Positions 26,067-34,284 of a stretch of 49,885 bases of DNA are shown piece after piece. Each line of letters starts with the position of its first letter. The first letter of the stretch is position 1. A program made the position numbers and the translations under genes. The notes under the pieces were generated by a model, which had not been told where the DNA came from, searched no databases, and saw nothing but the letters and a program-made list of their open reading frames with translations. Where the stretch lies: positions 1 through 49,885 of the forward strand of contig JAJDET010000128.1 of NCBI GenBank assembly GCA_029259655.1. Direction: 5' to 3'. Source of the DNA: Planctomycetota bacterium (GTDB lineage Bacteria > Planctomycetota > UBA1135 > GCA-002686595).

Positions 26067-27272
26067 TCACGCTTTCGGGTTCTCGATGAGCATCGCGATT
26101 CCCTGGCCCCCGCCGATGCAGGCCGACGCGACGCCGTAACGCTTGCCGGTCCGGCGCAGGCTGTACATGAGGGTGAGGACCAGGCGCGTCCCCGTGGCAC
26201 CCAGCGGGTGTCCGAGCGAGATCGCACCGCCGTTCACGTTGACCTTCTCGCGATCGAGCTCGAGCTCCTTCTCGCAGCCGAGGTACTGGGCCGCGAAGGC
26301 CTCGTTGATCTCGAACAGGTCGACGTCGTCCTTGGGGATACCGGTCGTCTCGAGCACGGAGCGGATCGCCGGAACCGGTCCGATTCCCATCTCGGTCGGA
26401 TCGACACCGACGGTCGCCCAGCCGCGAATGACGGCCCATGTGTCGAGGCCGTCCGCCTGAGCGCGGTCCGTCGTCGTGAGCACGACCGACGCCGCGCCGT
26501 CGACGATGCCGCTGGCGTTGCCGGCGGTGACCGTGCCTTCCTTGCCGAATGCCGCGCGCAGCTTCGACAGGGCTTCGAGGCTCGTGTCGGGCTTGATGTG
26601 GTCGTCGGTGTCGACGACCGTCGTGCCGCGCTTGGTCTCGACGATCCAGGGTGCGATCTCCTCGCCGAAGCGTCCCTCCTGAACGGCGGCGGCACCGAGC
26701 TGGTGGCTGCGCAGGGCGAACGCGTCCTGCTCCTCGCGCGTGACGCCGAGGCGCTTCGCGATCTTCTCCGCCGTCTGTGCCATGAACAGGCCGCAGTGCG
26801 GGTCCTGGAGGCTCGCGAAGAGCAGGTCCTGGAGCTCGGGCTGCGTCCCGAACCGGAGGCCCTTGCGCAGACCGTGCACGACGAAGGGAGCCTGGCTCAT
26901 GTTCTCCATGCCGCCGGCGAGCACGGTCGTCGCCTCCTCGAGCTGGATGAGCTGCGCACCGGAAATGAGCGACTGGATGCCCGAGCCGCACAGCCGGTTC
27001 ACGGTCAGGGCCGGCGTCTCCTGGCGCGTCCCTGCCTTGAGGCCGACGTGTCGGGCGCCGTAGATGGCGTCGTTCGACGTCTGCAGCGCGTTCCCGATGA
27101 TCACGTGGTCGATCGATTCGGGATCGATCCCCGAGCGCTCGATCGCCGCCCGCGAGGCGTGCGCGCCGAGCTCGATGGCACTCGCGTTCTCGAGCTTGCC
27201 GAACCCGGGCGTTCCGCTGTACTCGCACATGGGCGTTCGAGCGCCACCGACGATCGCGATGTCTTTGGTCAT
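26067..27272 (-). CDS. Acetyl-CoA C-acyltransferase (thiolase)
   Basis: A 401-residue thiolase with the nucleophile Cys95 in NRLCGSGIQS, the histidine motif NGGAISLGHPLGATGTR and the second cysteine in ACIGGGQG. It condenses or cleaves (keto)acyl-CoA with CoA. Unusually long insertion-free N-terminus aside, the layout is standard. It starts six bases after the enoyl-CoA hydratase stop, in a run that also holds a 3-hydroxyacyl-CoA dehydrogenase, so a role as the final beta-oxidation step is likely. One of three thiolases in the window. Confidence 0.92.
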   Translation of the reverse strand: MTKDIAIVGGARTPMCEYSGTPGFGKLENASAIELGAHASRAAIERSGIDPESIDHVIIGNALQTSNDAIYGARHVGLKAGTRQETPALTVNRLCGSGIQSLISGAQLIQLEEATTVLAGGMENMSQAPFVVHGLRKGLRFGTQPELQDLLFASLQDPHCGLFMAQTAEKIAKRLGVTREEQDAFALRSHQLGAAAVQEGRFGEEIAPWIVETKRGTTVVDTDDHIKPDTSLEALSKLRAAFGKEGTVTAGNASGIVDGAASVVLTTTDRAQADGLDTWAVIRGWATVGVDPTEMGIGPVPAIRSVLETTGIPKDDVDLFEINEAFAAQYLGCEKELELDREKVNVNGGAISLGHPLGATGTRLVLTLMYSLRRTGKRYGVASACIGGGQGIAMLIENPKA

Positions 27273-27278
27273 GTCGTC

Positions 27279-28061
27279 CTACTTGCCCTGGAAGTTCGCC
27301 TTGCGCTTTTCGAGGAAGGCCGCCATTCCCTCGCGCATGTCCTCGGTCGTGGCAGCGAGCCCGAACATGTCGCACTCCATGATCTCGCCGTCCTGCTGAC
27401 TCATGTTCTGCCCGCGGGAGATCGCCTCGATCGCGAGGCGCAGGGCCACGGGGCCGCGCGAGAGCATGGTGTGGACCAGCTTCATCGTTCCGTCGAGCAG
27501 CTCCTCGGGAGCGAACACGCGGTTGACGACGCCCACGCGGTGGGCTTCCTCGGCAGTGAACATGTCGCCCGTCAGCACCCATTCGCGCGCGACGCCGGGA
27601 CCGGCGATGCGCGAGAGGCGCTGCGTTCCGCCGTAGCCGGGGATGATACCGAGGCTTACCTCGGGCAGTCCGACCCGCGCCTTCGTGCTCGCGGTGCGGA
27701 GCGTGCAAGCAAGAGCGATCTCGAGCCCGCCGCCCAGCGCGAAGCCGTTGATCATCGCGACCGTCGGCTTGCCCATCTTCTCGAGTCGACCGACGACCGA
27801 TTGGCCGAAGAACGCGAGGTCCTTCGCACCCAGCGGGTTCATCTTCGCCAGCTCATTGATGTCGGCGCCGGCGACGAAGGCCTTCTCACCGGCCCCCGTG
27901 ACCACGACGCAACCGACGGAGCTGTCGCCCTTGAGCACGTCGAACGCGTCGGCCATCTCGTGGAGCGTCGCGTCGTTCAGCGCATTCATCACCTTCGGCC
28001 GATCGACGGTGACCGTCGCGACGCCGTCGGAGCTCTCGACGCGAATGTTTTCGTAGCTCAA
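27279..28061 (-). CDS. Enoyl-CoA hydratase (crotonase family)
   Basis: A 260-residue crotonase from a TTG start at 28061 preceded by an AGGGGGC site. The oxyanion-hole and active-site motifs are AFVAGADINEL and NGFALGGGLEIALAC (first catalytic Glu), then GLPEVSLGIIPGYGGTQRL (second catalytic Glu). Both acidic residues needed for hydration are present. It converts 2-enoyl-CoA to 3-hydroxyacyl-CoA. It is the only hydratase of this type in the window, so it may also serve the isobutyryl-CoA mutase operon at 37-46 kb, which has none. Confidence 0.92.
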   Translation of the reverse strand: MSYENIRVESSDGVATVTVDRPKVMNALNDATLHEMADAFDVLKGDSSVGCVVVTGAGEKAFVAGADINELAKMNPLGAKDLAFFGQSVVGRLEKMGKPTVAMINGFALGGGLEIALACTLRTASTKARVGLPEVSLGIIPGYGGTQRLSRIAGPGVAREWVLTGDMFTAEEAHRVGVVNRVFAPEELLDGTMKLVHTMLSRGPVALRLAIEAISRGQNMSQQDGEIMECDMFGLAATTEDMREGMAAFLEKRKANFQGK

Positions 28062-28070
28062 GTCAGCCCC

Positions 28071-28568
28071 CTACTCGTCGCTCTTGACGACGGTGACCTT
28101 CTCGAGCTTCACGGGCGACACGGGCTTCGAGTTCTCCCCGCCGGCTCCGGATTGCACGGGTGCGTTCGCGATCTTGTCGAGCACGTCCTCGCCCGCCACC
28201 AGCTGACCGAAAGCCGTGTACTGCCCGTCGAGGAACGACGCCTCGCCGTGACAGATGAAGAACTGACTCCCAGCCGAGTTCGGATCCGCGGCGCGGGCCA
28301 TGCTCAGGGTGCCCTTCACGTGCCGCGTATCGTTGAACTCCGCGTCGACGTTGTGGCCGGGCCCGCCGGTGCCGGTCCCGTTGGGGCATCCGCCCTGGAT
28401 CATGAAACCGCTGATGACCCGGTGGAAGACCGTCCCGTCGTAGAAGCCCTTCTCCGCGAGGGAGAGGAAGTTCTCGACGTGCTTCGGCGCCTTGTCGGTC
28501 AGGAACGAGAGGGTCATCTCGCCCTCGGAGGTCTTGAGGACGGCGGTGGTGGTGGTGGTCTCGGTCAT
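28071..28568 (-). CDS. Peptidylprolyl isomerase, cyclophilin type (second of tandem pair)
   Basis: A 165-residue cyclophilin started at the ATG at 28568, which has an AGGAGA site. Family motifs are FHRVISGFMIQGGCPNGTGTGGPG, SMARAADPNSAGSQFFIC and LDGQYTAFGQLVAG, including the catalytic Arg in FHRV. No signal peptide is visible, so it should act in the cytosol. It follows a longer cyclophilin by two bases. Confidence 0.93.
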   Translation of the reverse strand: MTETTTTTAVLKTSEGEMTLSFLTDKAPKHVENFLSLAEKGFYDGTVFHRVISGFMIQGGCPNGTGTGGPGHNVDAEFNDTRHVKGTLSMARAADPNSAGSQFFICHGEASFLDGQYTAFGQLVAGEDVLDKIANAPVQSGAGGENSKPVSPVKLEKVTVVKSDE

Positions 28569-28570
28569 GA

Positions 28571-29458
28571 CTATCTCCTCTTGCTTTCTGCGAGCACGAC
28601 GACGGCCCGCTCGATGATCTGTCTCTCGAAGGGGGTGACGTCCCCGCGGCCCGAAATGGGTCGCCCCGGGGCTCGGACGATCCGGTCCAGCGCGTCGAAG
28701 CCCACGAGCATACGACCGAAGGCCGTGTATTGACCGTCGAGCTGCGGACTGTCGGCGTGGATGACGAAGAACTGGCAGGACGCGGAGTCGGGGTCGCCCG
28801 TGCGCGCCATGGAGAGCACACCCCGGTCGTGCCTGCGCTCGTTGAACTCGGCGCGCAGCGTGCGCGGGCCGTTTCCGTTTCCGGTGCCCTCGGGGTCTCC
28901 ACCCTGGATCATGAAGCCGGGCATGACCCGATGGAACGTCGTGTCCTCGTAGAACCGGCTGTGAGCCAGATCCAGGAAGTTGCGAACGTGGTTCGGCGCG
29001 TCCCCGGGCCACACCTCGAACAGCATGTCGCCTTGGTTGGTCCGGAGGAAGACGAGGTTTTGGTGGAGCGCGCCCTCGTTCATCGACATGAAGTCGGCGC
29101 CCTCGGCGACGGCCGAGAGGGCGTCGACCTCGAGCGGCGCGTCCGAGGAGTCGGCGAGGGTGAGGCGAAAGTCGTCCCGTGCTCCGAGCGCCTCCGAGAG
29201 GTCGATCGAGGCGACGATCACGTCACCCTCGGCGACGGAGATCTCATCGCGCGCCGTACGCCGTCCGAGGGGGCTGCCGTCGACGTCGAACCCCGCCGGC
29301 GTCAGCTGCCAGGCCTTCAGGGCCGCGTCACCTCGCTTCGCCGTGACCTCGATCCTCGCGACGTACGGAACGCCCGGCACGTAGAGCTCGGGCGCCTCGA
29401 AGGTCACCAGGAGGTCGCCGACCGGCAGGCAGGCGAGGACGAGTGCCGCGGGGTTCAT
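28571..29458 (-). CDS. Peptidylprolyl isomerase, cyclophilin type, with extra N-terminal beta domain
   Basis: A 295-residue protein whose ATG overlaps the 3-hydroxyacyl-CoA dehydrogenase stop (ATGA). The first 20 residues (MNPAALVLACLPVGDLLVTF) are hydrophobic but lack basic residues, so export is uncertain. Residues about 20-125 form an unrecognised beta-rich domain. The cyclophilin domain follows: FHRVMPGFMIQGGDPEGTG, SMARTGDPDSASCQFFVI, LDGQYTAFGRMLVG. The two tandem cyclophilins probably arose by duplication, one gaining the extra domain. Why two foldases sit in an acyl-CoA operon is unclear. Confidence 0.88.
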   Translation of the reverse strand: MNPAALVLACLPVGDLLVTFEAPELYVPGVPYVARIEVTAKRGDAALKAWQLTPAGFDVDGSPLGRRTARDEISVAEGDVIVASIDLSEALGARDDFRLTLADSSDAPLEVDALSAVAEGADFMSMNEGALHQNLVFLRTNQGDMLFEVWPGDAPNHVRNFLDLAHSRFYEDTTFHRVMPGFMIQGGDPEGTGNGNGPRTLRAEFNERRHDRGVLSMARTGDPDSASCQFFVIHADSPQLDGQYTAFGRMLVGFDALDRIVRAPGRPISGRGDVTPFERQIIERAVVVLAESKRR

Positions 29459-30342
29459 GCCTTCTTGTCGCCGTCCCACTTGTAGAAGCCCTCGCCGGTC
29501 TTCCGGCCGAGCTTCCCCTCCGAGACCTTCTGCTCGAGGATCGCGGGGATCGCGAACGCGGGCTCGTCGGGATAGCGCTCGCACCACCCCTGCAGGATCG
29601 AGAGGGTCGTGTCGAGACCTACGTAGTCGGTGAGCGTGATGGGCCCCATCGGATGGCCGCATCCGAACTGCATGGCGGCATCGATGTCCTGCTTGGTCGC
29701 GTCGCCGCGCTCGAGCATCAGGAGCGACTGCACCATGTAGGGAACGAGCAGTCGGTTCACCACGAAGCCGGGCGTGTCCTTGCAACCGACGGGGACCTTG
29801 CCGACGGCCTCGCCGAACGCGCGAGCCTTCGCGAACGAGTCGTCGGAGGTCGCGTCCGTCCGGACGACCTCGACCAGCTTCATGAGCTGGACCGGGTTGA
29901 AGAAGTGCAGCCCGACCATGTTCTCCGGGCGACCCGAAGCCTCCCCCATCTCCGCGATCGGGAACGACGACGTGTTCGAGGCGAGGATCGTCTCGGGCTT
30001 GCAGATGCCCCCGAGCTCCGCGTAGAGCGCCTTCTTGACGTCGAGGTTCTCGACGATCGCCTCGACGACGAGGTCACAGTCGGCGAGGTCGCTCTTGTCG
30101 ACGGTCCCGTGGATGCGGCCGAACGCCCCGTCGGCGTCGGACTTGGCGTCCTCGGCGGACTTCTTCCCCTTCTCGACGGCCTTGGCCGCGAGCTTATCGA
30201 GGCTCTTCCGGATCCGCCCGAGCCCCTTGTCGAGGAAGCCCTGCTCGGCCTCCACAGCGACCACGTCGAAGCCGGCTTGCGCGGCCACCTGCACGATGCC
30301 GTGCCCCATCAGGCCACAACCGACGACGCCAACCTTCTTCAT
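29455..30342 (-). CDS. 3-hydroxybutyryl-CoA dehydrogenase
   Basis: A 295-residue enzyme of normal length that oxidises 3-hydroxyacyl-CoA with NAD. It has the GxGxxG motif (GCGLMGHG) at residues 8-15, the NTSS motif (ASNTSSFPIAEM), the catalytic His in GLHFFNPVQLMKLVE with Glu 12 residues on, and the NRLLVPY asparagine. A short lysine-rich helical insertion (AAKAVEKGKKSAEDAKSD) is present around residue 55. It starts about 160 bases after the thiolase stop at 30507, separated by the inverted-repeat element. Confidence 0.93.
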   Translation of the reverse strand: MKKVGVVGCGLMGHGIVQVAAQAGFDVVAVEAEQGFLDKGLGRIRKSLDKLAAKAVEKGKKSAEDAKSDADGAFGRIHGTVDKSDLADCDLVVEAIVENLDVKKALYAELGGICKPETILASNTSSFPIAEMGEASGRPENMVGLHFFNPVQLMKLVEVVRTDATSDDSFAKARAFGEAVGKVPVGCKDTPGFVVNRLLVPYMVQSLLMLERGDATKQDIDAAMQFGCGHPMGPITLTDYVGLDTTLSILQGWCERYPDEPAFAIPAILEQKVSEGKLGRKTGEGFYKWDGDKKA

Positions 30343-30379
30343 GTGTCTTCCTCGAGTTCCTTACTGGTGTCGCGCGGGG

Positions 30380-30511
30380 TCTAGCCCGGACTATTCATGA
30401 GCCGCGAGGCAGAACGCCGGTGCGGGGAAAGTGCCGGCACGGGCCGAAAGGTCGGCGCAGCCGACCGTTCGTGGTGTTCGGTCCGCGTGATCATGAATAG
30501 TCCGGGCTAGA
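30380..30511. repeat. Inverted-repeat element, 132 bp, with perfect 21-base ends (MITE- or REP-like)
   Basis: The 21-base end at 30380-30400 (starts TCTAGCCCGGAC) is the exact reverse complement of 30491-30511. The 90-base interior holds a perfect palindrome (GTGCCGGCAC, 30431-30440) and a hairpin GGTCGGC-GCA-GCCGACC (30450-30466). Together the ends could form a long cruciform. The right arm provides the TAG stop codon (30509-30507) of the adjacent thiolase. No transposase is nearby, so a non-autonomous element or a large transcript-processing structure are both possible. Flanking direct repeats were not evident. Confidence 0.65.
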
Positions 30512-31721
30512 GCCCCTCGCGGTGGAATGCGTAGGCGAGGCCCTGGCCTCCGGAGATGCAGAGCGTCGCGAGCCCGTGACGCCCGTCGCGCCGCGCGAGC
30601 TCGTGCAGGAGGGTCGCGACGATTCGCGCCCCGGTCGCGCCGATCGGATGCCCGAGCGAGATCGCGCCCCCGTTGACGTTGAGCCGGTCCATCGGGAGCT
30701 CGAGGTCCCGATCGCAAGCGATGACCTGCGCGGCGAAGGCCTCGTTGAGCTCGATCAGGTCGAAGTCCCCGGGACGGCGGCCGGACAGCTCCTCCAGAGC
30801 GCGCACGGCCGGAACCGGCCCGATGCCCATCGTCTTCGGGTCCACACCGGCCTCCGTGCGCTCGCCGATGAACGCGAGCGGTTCGAGGCCCAGCGCCTCG
30901 GCCTTCTCGGCCGTCATCACGAGCAGGGCAGACGCGCCGTCCGTTATTCCGGAGGCGTTTCCGGCCGTGACGGTTCCCGCCTTGCGGTCGAAGACCGCCG
31001 GCAGCTTCGCGAGCGCCTCGAGGGTCACGTCGTCGCGCGGGTGCTCGTCCTTCTCGACGACCACGTCTCCGCGCTTTCGGTCCTTCACGGTGACCGGCGA
31101 CAGCTCGTCCTGGAAGCGGCCGGCAGCGCGGGCGGCCTGCGACTTCCGCTGGCTCTCACGGGCGAGCTCGTCCTGGGCCTCGCGCGGGATGCCGAGGTCC
31201 TGTGCGAGCTTCTCGGCCGTCTCCCCCATGACCATGTCGGCCAACGGGCACTGGAAGCCGTCCTGGTACATCCCGTCGACGAGCGGAGCGTGGCCGAGCC
31301 GGTAGCCCTTCCGCATGCGGGGGAGGAAGAACGGCAGGCCGCTCATGCTCTCGGTGCCGCCCGCGATCCCGATCTCGATTCGACCGAGCTGGATCGAGTC
31401 GACGATCGAGCCGATCGACTTCAGCCCGGAGCCGCAGGCCATGTTGAGCGTCCAGGCGGGCGTCTCCACGGGGATCCCGGCGCGGACGGAGACCTGGCGC
31501 GCCACGTTGGGGCCACCGCCGGCCTGGCGGCCGTTGCCGAACACGAGCTCGCCCACGAGCGCCGGGTCGAGGCCCGCTCGACCGAGGACGTCGGAGACTA
31601 CGGAGGTCCCGAGGTCGGCCGCCGACAGGTCGGCGAACGCTCCCAGGAACTTGCCGATCGGGGTGCGCAGCGCGTGCGTCACCACGACCGGTCGATCAGG
31701 TCGACGTTGGGTCGTGGGCAT
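30507..31721 (-). CDS. Acetyl-CoA C-acetyltransferase (thiolase)
   Basis: A 404-residue thiolase from an ATG at 31721. Active-site Cys96 lies in NMACGSGLKS, with the second histidine region GGAISLGHPIGATGAR and the second cysteine in LCISGGQG. FFLPRMRKGYRLG in the loop domain resembles biosynthetic thiolases of the AtoB group. The stop lies inside the right arm of the inverted-repeat element, so the last codons abut the element boundary. An upstream in-frame extension exists but has no coding character. It heads the 22.5-31.7 kb group. Confidence 0.92.
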   Translation of the reverse strand: MPTTQRRPDRPVVVTHALRTPIGKFLGAFADLSAADLGTSVVSDVLGRAGLDPALVGELVFGNGRQAGGGPNVARQVSVRAGIPVETPAWTLNMACGSGLKSIGSIVDSIQLGRIEIGIAGGTESMSGLPFFLPRMRKGYRLGHAPLVDGMYQDGFQCPLADMVMGETAEKLAQDLGIPREAQDELARESQRKSQAARAAGRFQDELSPVTVKDRKRGDVVVEKDEHPRDDVTLEALAKLPAVFDRKAGTVTAGNASGITDGASALLVMTAEKAEALGLEPLAFIGERTEAGVDPKTMGIGPVPAVRALEELSGRRPGDFDLIELNEAFAAQVIACDRDLELPMDRLNVNGGAISLGHPIGATGARIVATLLHELARRDGRHGLATLCISGGQGLAYAFHREGL

Positions 31722-31982
31722 GGCCCGGACGAGGGCTTCTTGACGGAGGAGTTGGGAACGCCGCGACCGCGACGGTCCGCCGGCCTCGAGAGGCGAGTTT
31801 CGACCATCGGAGCGGCCGGAGACCCCCCATGAAAAGGGCAAACAGGGTAGTTCCGTCCCCTTGGGAGAGCAAGGAGAGAAGGGTCCGGACCAAGGGCGCC
31901 GGAGGCGGCTTTGCGCCGCCCGGGGGATGTGCATAATCCACTCGATAGCCTACGTGGGGAGTTCTCCTCCTCCCTGCAACGC
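31722..31982. other. Divergent intergenic region
   Basis: About 260 bases separate the thiolase start (minus) from the SirB1-like start (plus). It holds a GGCGGC/GCCGCC inverted repeat around 31905-31920 and the AT-rich hexamer CATAAT at 31932-31937, a plausible -10 for the rightward genes. No convincing gene or RNA is visible. Confidence 0.4.
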
Positions 31983-32954
31983 GTGGACACCGACAGACCC
32001 GACACCGGCACCGCGAGCGCCGACCTCACCTCCTCGGAACGAGCCGGCGCGGCCGCACTGAGCCCCGCAGGCCCCCCGAGGGCGGGGTCCCGGCGCGAGC
32101 TGCGTGCGCTCGTCGAGCTCCTCGACGACGATTCCCAGCCGATCGTGGGAGCGGTGCGGGGCGAGCTCCTGCAGTACGGCCGGGTCGCCCTACCCGCGCT
32201 GGCCAAGGCCACAGGCGGAGACCGGGCACGGCTGCGGACTCGAGCCCGCGACGTCGTCGCGACACTGCACAGGCAAGAGGTCCTGCGCCGGCTCATCCGG
32301 TTCGGCGCACGTCCCAGGATCGAGCTCGAGAGTGCGTTCTTCCTGCTCGCGAACCTCTCGCTGGACTCGTTCGACGCCCGGCCCTACCGGCGCGCGCTCG
32401 ACGCGATGGCGGCCGGCGTGCGCGACCTGGGGGATCGCGAGAAGAGCGACTTCGGCCGTGTGATGGCCCTGTCGCACTACCTCGGCGACGACCTCGGCTT
32501 CGCGGGCAGCCAGGACGAGTACCACCACCCCGACAACATCCACGTCCACCGTGCGATCGAGCGCAAGTGCGGGATGCCTCTCACGCTCTCGGCGATCTAC
32601 CTCTTCGTCGCGCGGCGGGCGGGGATCCGCGCCGCACTCGTGCCCCTCCCCGGACACGTCCTCTTGCGGCTCTACCACTCGGACAGCCGCTCGGTGCTGG
32701 TCGACCCCTTCCAGTCCGGCGAGCCGCGGAGCCGGTCCGACTGCCTGGCCTACCTGCGCGAATGCAACATGGTCCCTCAGCCGGAGTGGTTCGAGGACGC
32801 CGACGAGGGTCTCATGTTCCTGCGACAGGTCATGAACCTGATCAACAGCCACCAGATGCGCGGTCTGCACGGGCGTGCACGGGAGCTCCAACGCGTGGCG
32901 GGCGTGCTGGCGCGCGTTCAGTCCCGCCGCACCAGGATCCGCATCCGCGACTGA
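31983..32954 (+). CDS. SirB1/transglutaminase-like core2 family protein
   Basis: A 323-residue protein if started at the GTG at 31983; an upstream TTG at 31911 would add 24 residues. After a disordered N-terminus, residues about 50-130 are helical (ELRALVELLDDDSQPIVGAVRGELLQYG), as in the SirB1 N-terminal domain. The core follows: ALSHYLGDDLGFAGSQDEYHHPDN, then RKCGMPLTLSAIYLFVARRAGI, then VPLPGHVLLRLYHSDS. These match the 'protein SirB1/transglutaminase-like superfamily' core, where the catalytic cysteine is not obvious and activity is unproven. It overlaps nothing and is eight bases before the LON-domain gene. Confidence 0.72.
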   Translation: MDTDRPDTGTASADLTSSERAGAAALSPAGPPRAGSRRELRALVELLDDDSQPIVGAVRGELLQYGRVALPALAKATGGDRARLRTRARDVVATLHRQEVLRRLIRFGARPRIELESAFFLLANLSLDSFDARPYRRALDAMAAGVRDLGDREKSDFGRVMALSHYLGDDLGFAGSQDEYHHPDNIHVHRAIERKCGMPLTLSAIYLFVARRAGIRAALVPLPGHVLLRLYHSDSRSVLVDPFQSGEPRSRSDCLAYLRECNMVPQPEWFEDADEGLMFLRQVMNLINSHQMRGLHGRARELQRVAGVLARVQSRRTRIRIRD

Positions 32955-32961
32955 CTCGCCC

Positions 32962-33618
32962 GTGGTCGACATTCCGGAAACCTGGCCGCCCGAGGAACCG
33001 CAGACTGCGGTCGTGCCCGTCTTCCCGCTCGCGAACACGTGGCTGTACCCGGGGGTCGTGCTGCCCTTGCACGTCTTCGAGCCGCGCTACCGGCAGATGA
33101 TCGAGGACTCCCTGGACGGACCGGGTCGGCTGGTGATCGGGACCATCATCGAGGGCCACGACCAGAGCCAGTCCGGCGCCCCGCCCATCTATGCCATGGC
33201 GGGGCTGGGGGAGATCGGCCGGCACGAGAAGCTCGAGGACGGGAGGTTCCACGTCCTGATCGCCGGACTGTGCCGCGTGCGCATCCTGGAGGTCCCGAGC
33301 GACCGGCTGTACCGCAAGGTGCGCATCGAGCCTGTGGTCGAGACCGGACCGACGTCCGAGTCGTCGAGCTCGCTGAAGGAAGAGCTGACGCGCGCCGTCC
33401 TCCTGGTCAACGAAGAGCTCCCCGAGGACAAGCTCGACACGCTCCCGGTGGGCCCGCTGGCGGACCTGCTGACGGCGCACATCGACGTCGAACGTCCGGT
33501 CCGTCAGGAGATCTTCGAGACCCTGGACGCCGGTGAGCGCGCGCGGCGCGCGCTCGACGAGTTCGAGGCCGAGAAGGGGCGGACGGACGCGGAGGACGAG
33601 GGCGGGGGCGAGGCATGA
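32962..33618 (+). CDS. LON peptidase substrate-binding domain protein
   Basis: A 218-residue protein from a GTG at 32962. It is a stand-alone LON N-domain: VPVFPLANTWLYPGVVLPLHVFEPRYRQMI at the start, then GLGEIGRHEKLEDGRFHVLIAGLCRVRI, then a helical C-terminus and an acidic tail. No ATPase or Ser-Lys protease domain is present. Such proteins bind unfolded or specific partners and may work with another protease or chaperone. It overlaps the DsbA-like gene (ATGA) and so belongs to a three-gene operon. Confidence 0.85.
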   Translation: MVDIPETWPPEEPQTAVVPVFPLANTWLYPGVVLPLHVFEPRYRQMIEDSLDGPGRLVIGTIIEGHDQSQSGAPPIYAMAGLGEIGRHEKLEDGRFHVLIAGLCRVRILEVPSDRLYRKVRIEPVVETGPTSESSSSLKEELTRAVLLVNEELPEDKLDTLPVGPLADLLTAHIDVERPVRQEIFETLDAGERARRALDEFEAEKGRTDAEDEGGGEA

Positions 33619-34274
33619 GCCCTGGCGAGGTGCTCTTCCACCTCGATTTCATCTCCCCCTATTCCTACCTCGCGCTCGCCCGGGCTCCGGAGCTCGAGCG
33701 CGAGCACGGCATCGCATTCCGGATGCGGCCGGTCGTCTTCGGGAAGCTCCTCGAGGCCACGGGCCTCGTCGGGCCGGTAGAGGTGGAGGCCAAGCGGCGC
33801 TACACGCTCGCCGACGTCGTCCGCCTCGCCTCGGCTGCGGGAGTCCCGCTGGTCGGCCCGCCCGCGCACCCGTTCCGATCGCTCTCGGCGCTGCGAGTCC
33901 TCGCGCTCTTCGCCGACGATCCGCGCGCGCTGACGCTCGCGTGCTCGATCGCGCGAGACATCTGGGCGGAGGGCCGGGACGGCGAGAGCTGGGACGTGCT
34001 CGCCGAGGCCACGCGTCGCGCCGAGCTCGACGCAACCGACCTCGAGGAGCGCGCAACCGAGCCCGCGAACAAGGAGTGGCTGCGGCGGTTCACGGAGCAA
34101 GCTCTCGAGGACGGTGTGTTCGGAGTGCCGACCTTCGCTGTCGGCGGTGAGCTCTTCTGGGGTCACGACCGGATGGACGCGCTCGCCGATCGGGTCTCGG
34201 GTCGCGCAGCGCCCCTCGACGCGGCGAGGATCGAGCAGATCCTGGCGCGTCCGATCGGCGTGCGTCGACGCTGA
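33615..34274 (+). CDS. DsbA-fold 2-hydroxychromene-2-carboxylate isomerase-like protein (GST kappa type)
   Basis: A 219-residue thioredoxin-fold protein with the family start FHLDFISPYSYLA, whose serine binds glutathione in HCCA isomerases and kappa-class GSTs. A helical insertion lies in the middle, and the late FGVPTFAVGGELFWGHDRMD motif is typical of the family. There is no CxxC, so it is not a disulfide oxidase. Relatives isomerise hydroxychromene or hydroxybenzylidene compounds in naphthalene degradation, but no such pathway is nearby, so the substrate is unknown. Confidence 0.85.
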   Translation: MSPGEVLFHLDFISPYSYLALARAPELEREHGIAFRMRPVVFGKLLEATGLVGPVEVEAKRRYTLADVVRLASAAGVPLVGPPAHPFRSLSALRVLALFADDPRALTLACSIARDIWAEGRDGESWDVLAEATRRAELDATDLEERATEPANKEWLRRFTEQALEDGVFGVPTFAVGGELFWGHDRMDALADRVSGRAAPLDAARIEQILARPIGVRRR

Positions 34275-34284
34275 GTGTCCTGAG

